DNA of 64,000 nt. It comes from Victivallis vadensis. GTDB taxonomy: Bacteria; Verrucomicrobiota; Lentisphaeria; Victivallales; Victivallaceae. Positions 1 through 10,000 of the stretch are shown here, piece after piece. Location: assembly GCF_003096415.1 (NCBI RefSeq), contig NZ_QEKH01000010.1, forward strand, positions 93,258 through 157,257, in the 5' to 3' direction. Under the pieces are notes generated by a model. The model made no database searches. It was given only the letters and a program-made list of their open reading frames with translations, and was not told the DNA's origin. Position 1 is the first letter of the stretch. Each line of letters starts with the position of its first letter. The translations under genes and the position numbers were made by a program.

Positions 1-34
1 TGAACGATCATTGAAACGCATTCATTCTTCTTTA

Positions 35-63
35 ATTATACCGGAAAACCCCCTCCGCGTCAA
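35..63 (-). promoter_or_regulatory. Sigma70-type promoter facing out of the window
   Basis: On the minus strand TTGACG and TATAAT are separated by 17 bases. The promoter points left, towards a gene whose start lies outside the window, and is divergent from the promoter of the PHP phosphatase gene. Confidence 0.6.
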
Positions 64-111
64 GAGGCAATTCGATTTTTTCCGATTTTTTTATTTCGGC
101 GGCAGCCGGAA

Positions 112-140
112 TTGACTTTTCCTGAAATCGGGGATATGTT
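112..140 (+). promoter_or_regulatory. Sigma70-type promoter of the PHP phosphatase gene
   Basis: TTGACT, 17-base spacer, TATGTT. The expected start of transcription near 147 leaves a very short leader with a consensus Shine-Dalgarno (AAGGAGG, 150-156) eight bases before the ATG. Confidence 0.6.
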
Positions 141-163
141 GAACGGATTAAGGAGGCGACATT

Positions 164-976
164 ATGAAATTCGGCAAGCGGGTCAATCTGCATACCCATA
201 CTTTCCGTTGCAAACATGCGGTGGGAGCGCCGCGCGAGTACTGCGCCGAAGCGGTGCGGCAGGGACTTTGCACACTCGGTTTCTCCGACCATCAGCCGTT
301 TCCGGACGGGCGCTTTGACGAGTCGCGCATGCCGTTCGGCGACCTTGAGGCCTATGCGCGGGAAATCGAGACGGCAAGACAGGAATTTCCCGAATTGAAC
401 ATCCTGACCGGGCTGGAGGCGGATTATGTGCGGGCGCTCGGAAAATCCTTCTACGAGGAAGAATTCTTCAACAAACGCAAGTTCGACTACCTGATTCTCG
501 GCCCCCACTTCAACGATCCGCCGGAGGCCGGAGCCGGGGCGGGAGCGGCGGAGAATGTGCGGCTGCGCGTGGAGTCGACGATCCGCGCGATGGAAACCGG
601 CCTGTTCGCCTATGTGGCACATCCGGATATGTTCGCCTGTACCGGCCTGAGCTGGACGTCCGAAATCGAAGCACTCTGCAAAGAGCTGGTTTCCGCCGCC
701 GTCGCGCTGAAAGTTCCGCTTGAGATCAATGCCTATGGACTGCGCAAACCGTGGATCGATACCGCCGAAGGGCGGCGGCCGCAGTATCCGTGGCGGCCTT
801 TCTGGGAGCTGGCCGCCGAACTCGGGGCAACGATGGTGGTCGGAGCCGATGCGCACCGCCCCGAAGACGTCTGGAGCAATGCGGAGCAGGCGGCTGCGTG
901 GGGAGCGCAGTTCGGACTCGTCCCTGCCAACGCCGCCGTCGCCGCCGCAGTCGTCAACGGGCGAAAGCCGCGTTGA
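164..976 (+). CDS. PHP-domain phosphatase, histidinol-phosphatase-like
   Basis: The 270-residue protein has the PHP metallophosphoesterase pattern: HTH at residues 10-12, SDHQPF near 45, EADY near 87, a GPHF histidine near 117, AHPD with His153, and GADAHR with Asp229 and His231. These residues bind a trinuclear metal centre in the family. Length and motif spacing match monofunctional HisJ/HisK-type histidinol phosphatases, which dephosphorylate L-histidinol phosphate in histidine synthesis. No other his gene is nearby, so a different phosphate ester is possible. The ATG at 164 follows a strong AAGGAGG site. The 3' end overlaps the convergent isomerase-like gene by 23 bases. Confidence 0.8.
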   Translation: MKFGKRVNLHTHTFRCKHAVGAPREYCAEAVRQGLCTLGFSDHQPFPDGRFDESRMPFGDLEAYAREIETARQEFPELNILTGLEADYVRALGKSFYEEEFFNKRKFDYLILGPHFNDPPEAGAGAGAAENVRLRVESTIRAMETGLFAYVAHPDMFACTGLSWTSEIEALCKELVSAAVALKVPLEINAYGLRKPWIDTAEGRRPQYPWRPFWELAAELGATMVVGADAHRPEDVWSNAEQAAAWGAQFGLVPANAAVAAAVVNGRKPR

Positions 977-1676
977 TATTCTTCACGCAGGCCTGAAGGT
1001 TCGGAACCGGATTTTCCGGTTCGCCTTCGTATTCGAGCGTGAGATAGCCGTCGAACTTGCTGTCGGCCAGATAATGCGCGAAACCGTCGAGCGCGAGTAC
1101 GCCGGTGCCGCTGATCACATCCTCCGCATTGCCGGCGCGGTCGAATACGAAATCCTTGATATGGACGCCGTAGAGCCGGTCACGGAACTTCTTCGCGACC
1201 GCCAGCGGATCTTCGCCGGAGTCCAGCATCCAGCCGGTGTCGAGGCAGAGCCCGACGTTGGCGCTGGAACGATTGAACAACGCTTCCAGTTCCCGGACGG
1301 TGCCGAGCGCGTGGCGGCGGCCGTGATTGTGAATCGCGACCTTCTTGCCGTACTCCGCGCACAGCTTTTCGACCAGGTCGAGCGAATCGTAATTGAGATC
1401 GGCGCTGATCGCCGGGAAACCGGCCAGCGCCGCGAATTCAAACACCTTGCGGTTGGCCGCTTCATCCGGCCCGAAGAAGTTCACGCCGAAAGAGGAGATC
1501 GTGATTCCGGCGTCGCGGTACAGCTTCAGCGATTCGGCGGGGCGGTCGAGGTCGATATGGATTCCGCACGCTTCCAGCCGGTCGACGCCGCAGGCGTTCA
1601 ACGCCGCGATGATTTCCGGCGTGCCCTTGAGGCCGCGAAAGCACCAGCTCTGGATTCCGAGAGTCGAATTGATCAT
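954..1676 (-). CDS. Sugar phosphate isomerase/epimerase family protein (TIM barrel)
   Basis: The 240-residue cytoplasmic protein belongs to the xylose-isomerase-like (AP endonuclease family 2) TIM barrels. Metal-binding signatures are visible in order: HNHG near residue 120, CLDTGW near 147, GVHIKD near 175 and LEYEGE near the end. This fold covers hydroxypyruvate isomerase, IolE/IolI-like and tagatose epimerase-like enzymes, so the substrate cannot be named. The start is preceded by a good GGAAAGGAAA site. It is a single-gene unit with its own consensus promoter, ending convergently over the PHP gene. Confidence 0.75.
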   Translation of the reverse strand: MINSTLGIQSWCFRGLKGTPEIIAALNACGVDRLEACGIHIDLDRPAESLKLYRDAGITISSFGVNFFGPDEAANRKVFEFAALAGFPAISADLNYDSLDLVEKLCAEYGKKVAIHNHGRRHALGTVRELEALFNRSSANVGLCLDTGWMLDSGEDPLAVAKKFRDRLYGVHIKDFVFDRAGNAEDVISGTGVLALDGFAHYLADSKFDGYLTLEYEGEPENPVPNLQACVKNINAAFAR

Positions 1677-1710
1677 GGAGTTTCCTTTCCTTTCAGTTGG
1701 TTACCGGAAT

Positions 1711-1739
1711 ATTATAACAAACCGCAACCCAAAAGTCAA
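1711..1739 (-). promoter_or_regulatory. Sigma70 promoter of the isomerase-like gene
   Basis: On the minus strand TTGACT, 17 bases, then a perfect TATAAT. A palindrome TTGTTATAAACAA lies about 75 bases upstream (1815-1827) and is a possible operator. Nothing else coding is visible in 1740-1907. Confidence 0.7.
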
Positions 1740-1907
1740 TCCGGAATTTCACGGAAATAAGGATTATCAGAGTTGTCCGGCCATGGCATTTAAAATAACG
1801 GATTGGCAAGCATATTGTTATAAACAAGTTGTGTAAATGGTGGATAAATAACGGATCGGCTTCCGGCAACCAGAGGCGAATTGCCGGAAAGCCTGCCGTT
1901 AGAACCG

Positions 1908-2034
1908 ATAAACTCATAGACAACAACCCCGGTTTTGAATTTTTACTGCGTAAAAATTCAAAACCGTATCCGGCGCCGGCACCTTGCCGGTCGGGGGGGC
2001 GGGGGTGAAGCGCCCCGGGCCGCCGGAGGCAAAG
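1908..2034. repeat. Dispersed hairpin/GC-block repeat, copy 1
   Basis: A unit of about 125 bp, repeated 331 bp downstream with one base change in its first 89 bases and some divergence in the G-rich part. It starts with ATAAACTCATAGACAA, has a perfect 16-bp hairpin (arms 1931-1946 and 1950-1965, loop TGC), then the block CCGGCACCTTGCCGG (1976-1990), a run of G, and GAAGCGCCCCGGGCCGCCGG. Related blocks occur near 44.1, 56.9 and 63.1 kb. It lies between the isomerase-like gene and pgk. Confidence 0.9.
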
Positions 2035-2238
2035 CCCCGGAGGGGAAGCCTGCCGTTTTAAAGGCAGGCGGATCTGCCTGCCCTGACGGGCGGCAGACCT
2101 TGTGCGCTACGCGGCCTGATTTTCAATCAGGCTCCTGTAGCTGGGCGCTGTAGCGCACAAGTGTCTCCGACGGCCAACGCTTTCGCCGTTGGATCACGAC
2201 CGGCAACGTGCCGGTGCGGAGTACCACCGGTAGACCAA
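2035..2238. other. Hairpin-rich spacer between the two repeat copies, no gene
   Basis: This 204-base stretch has no convincing ORF but several strong inverted repeats: TTGTGCGCTAC (2099-2109) pairing with GTAGCGCACAA (2150-2160) around an inner CCTGATT/AATCAGG hairpin, GCCTGCCG/GGCAGGC arms around 2048-2070, CCGGCA/TGCCGG near 2200-2214, and CAACG/CGTTG near 2175-2191. The CCTGCCGTTTTAAAGGCAGG part also occurs, inverted, at 63159-63178. It may be a structured RNA or a mosaic of palindromic repeats. Confidence 0.6.
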
Positions 2239-2366
2239 ATAAACTCATAGACAATAACCCCGGTTTTGAATTTTTACTGCGTAAAAATTCAAAACCGTAT
2301 CCGGCGCCGGCACCTTGCCGGTCGGGGGTTCCGGGGGCGAAGCGCCCCGGGCCGCCGGAGGCAAAG
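2239..2366. repeat. Dispersed hairpin/GC-block repeat, copy 2
   Basis: Second copy of the unit seen at 1908-2034. The 16-bp hairpin is at 2262-2296 and CCGGCACCTTGCCGG at 2307-2321. The copies diverge mainly just after the G-run. This copy ends directly at the pgk terminator. Confidence 0.9.
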
Positions 2367-2390
2367 AAAAACCCCTCCGGATGGAGGGGG
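2367..2390 (-). terminator. Intrinsic terminator of pgk
   Basis: On the minus strand CCCCTCC, loop ATCC, GGAGGGG is followed by five T, starting 15 bases after the pgk stop codon. Confidence 0.8.
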
Positions 2391-2404
2391 TGAGCGCGTG
2401 ACAA

Positions 2405-3658
2405 TTACTTGTCGGAGAGAGCGACCACGCCGGGGAGGGCCTTGCCTTCGAGGTATTCGAGGGAAGCGCCGCCGCCGGTGGAGATGTGGCTCATCTTGTC
2501 CGCAAGGCCGGACTTGTTGACCGCGGAGACGCTGTCGCCGCCGCCGATGATCGAAATGCCGCCGTTGGCCTTGACTTCGGCAACCGCCGCGCAGACGCCG
2601 AAAGTGCCTTTGGAGAACGCGGGCATTTCAAAGCAGCCCATCGGACCGTTCCAGACGACGGTCTTGGCGCCCTTGATCGCATTCGCGTAGAGTTCGGTGG
2701 TCTTGGGACCGATATCGAGCGCCATCCAGCCGGCCGGGATATCGTCGCCGGTGATCTGGGTGTTCGCGTCGGCGGCAAACTTGTCGGCGGCGACGTTGTC
2801 GACCGGGAGCAGGAAGTTCACGCCGAGTTCCTTGGCCTTGGCGATCATTTCCTTGGCATATTCGAGCTGGTCGAGTTCGCACAGCGAGTTGCCGACGTCG
2901 TGGCCCTGCGCCTTCAGGAAAGTGTAGGCCATGCCGCCGCCGATGATCAGGGTGTTGACCTTGGTCAGCAGGTTCTTGACGACCGCGAGCTTGTCGGAAA
3001 CCTTGGCGCCGCCGAGGATCGCGACGAACGGGCGAACCGGGTTTTCGACCGCGCTGCCGAGGTATTCAATCTCCTTTTCCATCAGGAAACCGGCGACCGA
3101 AACCGGCACATACTTGGTGATCACGGCGGTCGAAGCGTGGGCGCGGTGAGCGGTGCCGAACGCGTCGTTGCAGTAGATGTCGCCGTAGGAAGCCAGCTTC
3201 TTCGCCAGTTCCTGCTGCTTTTCCTTGAGCTCAGCCTTCTTCGCCTTGAACTCCTCGTCGGACTGGCCTTCCTTCTGCTTGAGCTTGCCCTGTTCTTCCT
3301 TGTAGAAGCGGGTGTTTTCGAGCATCAGCACATCGCCCGGCTTCATCGCGGCGACTTCCTTGTCGGCGTTGGCGCAGTCGGCGGCGAACGCGACCGGCTT
3401 GCCGAGCATCTTCGACAGGTATTCGGCAACCGGTTTCAGGCTGAAATCGGCTTCATAGCCCTTTTCGGCGGGACGGCCGAGGTGGCTCATCAGCACGAGG
3501 CTGCCGCCGTTGTCGAGCACATATTTGATCGAGGGCAGCGCGCCCTTGATGCGGGTGTCGTCTTTGATCACGCCTTCTTTGATCGGAACGTTGAAATCGA
3601 CGCGCATCACAACGCGCTTGCCTTTGAGGTCGACATCACGCAGAGTTTTCTTGTTCAT
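2405..3658 (-). CDS. pgk: Phosphoglycerate kinase
   Basis: The 417-residue cytoplasmic enzyme transfers phosphate between 1,3-bisphosphoglycerate and ADP in glycolysis. The N-terminal [11 protein letters not shown], the SHLGRP loop and the C-terminal GGGDSVSAV nucleotide-binding loop are present. A lysine/glutamate-rich insertion (roughly residues 123-152) precedes [20 protein letters not shown]; comparable insertions occur in the PGKs of some other bacterial phyla. The start at 3658 ([10 protein letters not shown]) was chosen because the 28 upstream in-frame codons contain the gapA-pgk terminator hairpin and lack PGK similarity. It lies downstream of gapA on the same strand, but a terminator separates them, so pgk is probably reached by read-through or its own weak promoter. 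Confidence 0.95.
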   Translation of the reverse strand: MNKKTLRDVDLKGKRVVMRVDFNVPIKEGVIKDDTRIKGALPSIKYVLDNGGSLVLMSHLGRPAEKGYEADFSLKPVAEYLSKMLGKPVAFAADCANADKEVAAMKPGDVLMLENTRFYKEEQGKLKQKEGQSDEEFKAKKAELKEKQQELAKKLASYGDIYCNDAFGTAHRAHASTAVITKYVPVSVAGFLMEKEIEYLGSAVENPVRPFVAILGGAKVSDKLAVVKNLLTKVNTLIIGGGMAYTFLKAQGHDVGNSLCELDQLEYAKEMIAKAKELGVNFLLPVDNVAADKFAADANTQITGDDIPAGWMALDIGPKTTELYANAIKGAKTVVWNGPMGCFEMPAFSKGTFGVCAAVAEVKANGGISIIGGGDSVSAVNKSGLADKMSHISTGGGASLEYLEGKALPGVVALSDK

Positions 3659-3692
3659 TTGTTTTTCCACTTCATAATTAAGGATTGAAAAC

Positions 3693-3724
3693 AAAAAGGG
3701 CGGGCGGCCTTGTACCACCCGCCC
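3693..3724 (-). terminator. Intergenic terminator or attenuator between gapA and pgk
   Basis: On the minus strand a 10-bp stem (GGGCGGGTGG with CCGCCCGCCC, one G-U pair) and 7-base loop are followed by TTTTTG. It lies 24 bases after the gapA stop, before pgk. Confidence 0.75.
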
Positions 3725-3747
3725 CTTCAGGGAATCAAGCAACCTGA

Positions 3748-4770
<1,023 letters not shown>

Positions 4771-4805
4771 TTAAGGGAGCACAATTTTCAACTTCATTTC
4801 TAAGA

Positions 4806-4833
4806 AATATACCGCCAAAAAAATAAAAGTCAA
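4806..4833 (-). promoter_or_regulatory. Sigma70 promoter of gapA
   Basis: On the minus strand TTGACT, 16 bases, TATATT, giving a leader of about 50 bases. Confidence 0.7.
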
Positions 4834-5057
4834 GTTTTCAACCATCAGGCTCTTACAAAAAAGAGCAGATTCGGCTGAGAGCAGGACACGGGAGCGGAAA
4901 ACCGCCGGCAGTCCGCAGGTTTTATGATCCGCACCGGTATGAAAGCGCGCTTCATGGCCGGTATCGGCGATTGCCGCAGGTGAAATCGGTTTGATCCTTT
5001 GATCCTGCCCTCCCGGACGATGTTCCGTTTATATTATGCAGTCCCTGTTTTTCCGTA
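4834..5057. other. Intergenic stretch, no gene seen
   Basis: Between the gapA promoter and the regulator's control region no ORF is convincing. An imperfect hairpin (ACCGGTATGAA with TTCATGGCCGGT around AGCGCGC, about 4932-4963) and a TATATT box near 5030 are visible; their roles are unknown. Confidence 0.4.
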
Positions 5058-5163
5058 AAAGTAGTACAGTTGTTAAACTTTTTTCGAAAATAATGGCGTC
5101 CGGCTCTTGGCAAATATGAAAAACTTTGCTATAATATAAAAAGAGAAACAACTGTACTACTTT
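5058..5163 (+). promoter_or_regulatory. Regulator promoter bracketed by a 17-bp inverted repeat
   Basis: TTGGCA (5107-5112), 17 bases, TATAAT (5130-5135). The promoter lies between two perfect 17-bp inverted arms, AAAGTAGTACAGTTGTT (5058-5074) and its complement (5147-5163). The right arm covers the start of the transcript and runs up to the Shine-Dalgarno of the regulator gene. This is the layout of two operators able to loop, suggesting autoregulation. Confidence 0.7.
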
Positions 5164-5173
5164 CAGGATGCTC

Positions 5174-6295
5174 ATGAAACCTTATGTAAAAAGCAGCAAG
5201 ATATTGGAAGAACTCCGTTTGCTATTGCGCGAACGGCAGTGCCGGGGCGAGTTGATCCTGCCCGGCATACGGGAACTGGCAAAAGAGTTCGACGCCAGCT
5301 GCGGAACCGTCATCAAGTCGCTGAACCAGTTGCGCGACGAGGGGCTGATCTATCAGGAGAAAAAGTCAACCCGCATCCGGCCGGCGGCCGGGCAGGCGCT
5401 GCGTTACGGTTTCGTCTACACCGGGCACCGCGGCAGCGGCTGCTGCTGGTTTGCCGCTTATGACCGGCTGCGGTTCCTGCTCGAACGGATGATGAACAAG
5501 CAGCACCTCCAGCTTGAATGTTTTCTTTACGACCCGGAAGACCCCGCGGAAACGCCCGAATCATTCGCCGCCGGGCTGGCCGGAGTCGACGTGCTGTTCG
5601 TATCGTTGATTTCCGATCTCCGCGTGATGCCGCTGCTGCGGCAAGTGTGTTCCCGGTTGGTGATTCTGGATCCATGCAACTCGGAAGATAACCGGGACGC
5701 CTCCTGCATCCAGCTCGACAATCGCGCCGTGGGGAGGATCGCGGCGGAATTGTTCATTCAGGCCCGGTGCCGGAATATCCTGTGCGTAATTCCGCAGGCA
5801 AAATCAACTGATATCCTGTTCCGGCTGCGTCTGGAGGGTTTTGCCGAGCTTTTCGCAAATGAACAGCGCCGCTTTTCCGTGGTGGAACACCAGAATGCCG
5901 ACACACTCAAGTCATTGCAGATGTTCCGGGACCGTATCGATCAGGCGGTTTCCGAAGGTGGTGACGGTATTTTCTGCGTCTCCGATGAAAATATTTCGGA
6001 AATCTCCGAAGAACTCTTTCGATCGGGGAAAGTGCCGTCCGAGGTCTCAATCGTTGCATTTGACGGCGCCAATCGTGCAATCCGGCACTCTCCGCCGATC
6101 ACGACGATCTCACACGGCGACGAACAGATTGCCGTCGAGTTGTTGAAACTGGCTCTCCGGCTGGAGAGCAATCCCCGGCAGTTCCCCGTGATCACCCGGC
6201 TGATTGCTCCGCAGGTTTATCCGGGAGCAACCGTCCGTAAAGTTATGAAAGAACGTCACAATGCGCAGCTCATTGCAGGTTCGCTGCAGGTGTAA
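5174..6295 (+). CDS. GntR-type winged-helix / LacI-type ligand-binding transcriptional regulator
   Basis: The protein (373 residues from the second ATG) has a GntR-like winged-helix domain at residues 1-75, with PGIRELAKEFDASCGTVIKSLNQLRDEGLI as the recognition part. A LacI/periplasmic-binding-like sensor domain fills the rest, ending with the family pattern SIVAFDGANRAI...PITTISHGDEQIA. This AraR-like architecture usually represses sugar genes until a carbohydrate is bound. The ATG at 5174 was preferred to 5168 because CAGG at 5164-5167 is correctly spaced. The neighbours are a prepilin and two glycoside hydrolases, so it is probably the local carbohydrate switch, acting on the inverted repeat around its own promoter. 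Confidence 0.8.
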   Translation: MKPYVKSSKILEELRLLLRERQCRGELILPGIRELAKEFDASCGTVIKSLNQLRDEGLIYQEKKSTRIRPAAGQALRYGFVYTGHRGSGCCWFAAYDRLRFLLERMMNKQHLQLECFLYDPEDPAETPESFAAGLAGVDVLFVSLISDLRVMPLLRQVCSRLVILDPCNSEDNRDASCIQLDNRAVGRIAAELFIQARCRNILCVIPQAKSTDILFRLRLEGFAELFANEQRRFSVVEHQNADTLKSLQMFRDRIDQAVSEGGDGIFCVSDENISEISEELFRSGKVPSEVSIVAFDGANRAIRHSPPITTISHGDEQIAVELLKLALRLESNPRQFPVITRLIAPQVYPGATVRKVMKERHNAQLIAGSLQV

Positions 6296-6331
6296 TCAAA
6301 AAGAAGGAAAAATAAGGAAAGGACGCCTCTG

Positions 6332-7024
6332 ATGAAAACAGAAAAAAGATATTTTACACTGATTGAACTTCTTGTAGTAATAGCGATCATCGCCATCTTG
6401 GCCGGCATGTTGTTGCCGTCACTGAACAAGGCGCGCCTCAGCGCCCGAACCACGAGCTGCATTTCACAGATAAAGCAAAATGGTACCGCTTTAAATATCT
6501 ATTCGGATGATTATAAAGGACTACCTCCAACCTATTACACTTTAGGCGGAGCGCTAGGGAATGACCCTACTTGGTGTGCCACCGATAATAGTTCATACGC
6601 AGGTTTGATGCTGGTTGCAAGTTTAAACTATTTGGGAAATGTTGATATTGAAGCAGCGAAAAATACCAAAATCAGCCCTAAAATTCTCAATTGTCCGGTC
6701 TGTAACCCTGTCAAGCCGCAAACTGACGGAAATGCCTGGAGGCGGATCAGCTATATCTATGGACGGGACTCCTACAATGACAATGGATTCTTTACTCCCA
6801 AGTTGAAACCCTATCCTCAATTAACCCGGGAAGTACTCATTTACTGTTTCGGCAGCAATACTGTTATGGATTATGGGAAACAGGACGTTCACGGTGGTTA
6901 TACCGTTCTTTATAGGGCAAATGGATCAGCAGGAAAATTATCAAAAAATGCGATTTGGAATGGTCAGAAATCTTATCCGTGGAATCACAAGACCGAATTA
7001 CTGCCACACGTTGATTCACTCTGA
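6332..7024 (+). CDS. Prepilin-type N-terminal cleavage/methylation protein (type II pseudopilin-like)
   Basis: The 230-residue protein starts with a short leader, MKTEKRY, followed by [24 protein letters not shown], the type IV prepilin signal and hydrophobic helix recognised by a prepilin peptidase. The remainder (about 31-230) should be a surface or periplasmic domain. The usual H-x-G...LF-x-DGH C-terminal motif of this planctomycete/lentisphaere family is absent; it ends in PHVDSL. The gene is visibly more AT-rich than its neighbours, suggesting a different history. AAGGAAAGGA precedes the start. It sits 37 bases after the regulator gene and 14 before the GH5-esterase, in one apparent operon. 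Function unknown; attachment or substrate recognition is only inference. Confidence 0.8.
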   Translation: MKTEKRYFTLIELLVVIAIIAILAGMLLPSLNKARLSARTTSCISQIKQNGTALNIYSDDYKGLPPTYYTLGGALGNDPTWCATDNSSYAGLMLVASLNYLGNVDIEAAKNTKISPKILNCPVCNPVKPQTDGNAWRRISYIYGRDSYNDNGFFTPKLKPYPQLTREVLIYCFGSNTVMDYGKQDVHGGYTVLYRANGSAGKLSKNAIWNGQKSYPWNHKTELLPHVDSL

Positions 7025-7038
7025 AAGGATCGATTACG

Positions 7039-10000
7039 ATGAAATATAGAATTTTACTTATTTTCGCTTTGCTCAGCTTGAGCTTGCAACTTGCCGCCGA
7101 AATCGCCATCCCTTTTGACCGAAACTGGAAACTTCCGCCGAACGGGACGATCTCCGAATCGATTTTGACCATTTCGGCGACAGATTCGGCTGTACCCCAA
7201 CTGGCATCGCATCCGATTGATCCGGAACCATACTTCGGCCGCTCCCTGATCGTGCGCTTCGAGGTGAAATACTCCGACGTCAGCAAGCCGAAGGAATCGT
7301 ATAACGGCGTTAAACTGATGATCCATTATTTTGCCAACGGGAAACAGTACTGGACCAACTGTCCGCCGCTTTACGGTTCCTCTGACTGGAAGACAGTCAC
7401 CGTGGAGCAACAGATACCCGGCGATACGGAATGGATTTTCCTGGAAACCGGACTGCAGGGAAGCACCGGCAAATTGCAAGTCCGCAATGTCGAATTGGTG
7501 GATTGGGATCCCAAAGAACTTCATCGTCCACCGGTTCCGTTACCGGAAAATTTCCGCTGTGAATATACCGAACGGGTTTTATCCCTGCCGCAATTGCGTG
7601 GAATGATGTCCCCTGTTGTATATCGAAGCGCAGATTTCCCGGTGATGCGGGAATGGAATGTCAATCTTCTGCGTTGGCAGTTGCGTCCAGAACCTCGTGA
7701 GGGGGAAAAATATGCTGACTTGCTTGATCGTGACATGAATATTCTCGACAAAGTTCTGGAGCAATGTCAAAAACTTGGAATTATGGTCATCATTGATCTT
7801 CACCGTGTTCCCGGCGGCAAGGAATTCAATCATGGCGCGGTTCAGGAAGAGGCGAAGCTGTTCGACAATCCGGAACTCGCGGAAGAATTTGTGGAGTCAT
7901 GGCGAAAAATCGCCCGCCGCTACCGCGATTGTCCGGCGGTTTACGGGTACGATCTTTTCAATGAACCCAATCAGAAGACGCCCCGCCGCATCGATTATCT
8001 GGAATTGCAGTACCGCGCCGCGAAAGCGATCCGGGAAATCGACCCGGAAACGCCGATCTGCGTTACCTCAAACGATTGGAGCAGTCCGCGGTATTTCTCC
8101 TATCTCCATCCGCTGCCGCTCAAAAATATCATTTACAACGTTCATATGTACCGTCCGTTGACTTATACCCATCAACGGGTCGTCCCCGCATTAACCAGAA
8201 TCTATACCTACCCCGGCAATGTTGACGGAAAATATTGGGATAAGGAGGCGTTGCGCCGTTGCCTGGCGCCGGTGCGCGAGTTTCAGCAGAAATACGGCGC
8301 CCGGATCGTGATGAGCGAGTTTTCGGTCATCCGCTGGGCTCCCGGCGGCGAACGGTATCTGGCCGACCTGCTGGCGTTAGCCGAGGAATACCAATGGGAT
8401 TGGTGTTACCACTCTTTCCGGGAGTGGGATGGCTGGGATCTGGAATACGGCAATCAATACCGGGACACTTCCTGCAAAGATCCGGAAAACCCGCGGTTGA
8501 AGCTGATTCTGAATCTGCTGGCGAAAAACCGGCAGCTCGACCTTGCCGGCGGCAGCTGGAAGCCGCAGGCTGCGCCGCTTCCCGCGATTGACCTGATGTC
8601 CGAAGCAGTGAAAAAGCAGCTGACCGACGGGCGGCGGCTTGATGAAACGGCAGCGGTTCCCACGCTGGAAATCACCCGGAAAACTCCCGGAAACACCTTC
8701 GTCGCCATTCCCCTGTCGCTCTCCGTTCTGGGCGGGCAGGAAGTGGTTTTGAGCGGGGAAATCGCGCATGAAGCGATTTCCAAAAAGCCGAAATCCCACA
8801 ATGGCGTAAAAATGATGTTGGTCATTACCAGTTTCCACGGCAATACCCGCTATCTTCAGGTGCCGACCCGGGAAGGTGACTCCGATTGGAAAAGGTATGC
8901 GCTTAAAGTTGAAATTCCCAGCGACGCCCGCAAACTCGAATTATATCTCGGGCTGGAAGGGGTTTCCGGTACGGCGAAATTCCGGAACATTCGATTTTCC
9001 GAACCCAAACCGCAGATTGACCACAGCCGGTCAATCATAACCGGAGAGCTTGACCGGAGCAATGCCGTTTCCTATAAGCCCGGAGAACCGATGAAGTTCC
9101 GTTTCCGCATCCTGCAGTCAGGCAAACCCATAGGAGGGCGGCTCCGGGTAATCGTGGCGGGGGATGACGGCAGCCGCCGGGAGGATGAATATGATCTGTC
9201 GGCAGATCGTCCGCTGGAGTTGACCGCGTCGCTCAATCAGCCCGGTTTCGTGATGGCGGAAGCCAAACTGATCGACGATTACGGGAATGAGATCCGGCGG
9301 AAACACGGAAACGGCATGAAAGCAGTCCAGTTCGGACTCGCCGCCGGGGTTCAACCGGAAAAACTGACTCAGACAGTAGCCGAACCGGTTGATTTCGACA
9401 AATTCTGGGAGAGTGCCGCAGCGGAATTGAAGGCGGCTCCGCTGCGCGTGCTGGAGCGCAAACTTTTCAAAACAACGCAGAATTCCCATATTTACGATGT
9501 GAAACTCAGCGCCCCCGGCCCGCGGCCGACGGTCGGTTCGCTGGCAATTCCCAGGGATGCGCAAAAGAAATCCCTGCCGCTTCACATCCAGTTTGACGGT
9601 TACGGCGTACGGGACATCGTCGCACAGGACGAGCCCGGAAAAATCGTCTTTTTCGTGGGGCCGCATGGCGTTGATCTGCACCGGGAACCGGCGTTCTATG
9701 ACAAGCTGTTCAACGGGGAACTTTACGGCTATGGGTTCGACGACCGGCAGAATGAAAATCCGCATGACTGTTATTTCAAGTACATGATTCTGCGCGATTT
9801 GAGAGCTGTGCAGTACGCCATGACCCTGCCGGAGTGGGACGGGCGCAACCTGACGATTGCCGGCGGCAGCCAGGGTGCGTTTCAGGCGGCGGCGGTGACG
9901 GCGCTTACCCCGGAAGCCACGCGATGTGAATTGGAGATTCCCTGGTTCTGCGAGCTGGGCGGCATAACCGCCGGACGGATTCGCGGCTGGCGGCCGAACT

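Noticed and set aside
720..1760. A 346-codon plus-strand frame across the isomerase-like gene
   Set aside because: It is the antisense shadow of the isomerase-like gene, which has conserved metal-binding motifs, a ribosome site and a consensus promoter.
1935..2153. Short frames starting MNFYCVKIQNR at 1935 and 2266
   Set aside because: Both are translations of the same repeat hairpin, lack ribosome sites and run into divergent sequence; not genes.
2035..2238. Possible integron attC array
   Set aside because: The palindromes do not show conserved attC core sites, there is no integrase gene and no cassette ORFs lie between them.
6332..7024. Frameshift that would have removed the usual DGH motif from the first prepilin
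   Set aside because: The stop is followed after 14 bases by the ribosome site and start of the GH5-esterase gene, leaving no room for a lost C-terminus; it is a short variant.
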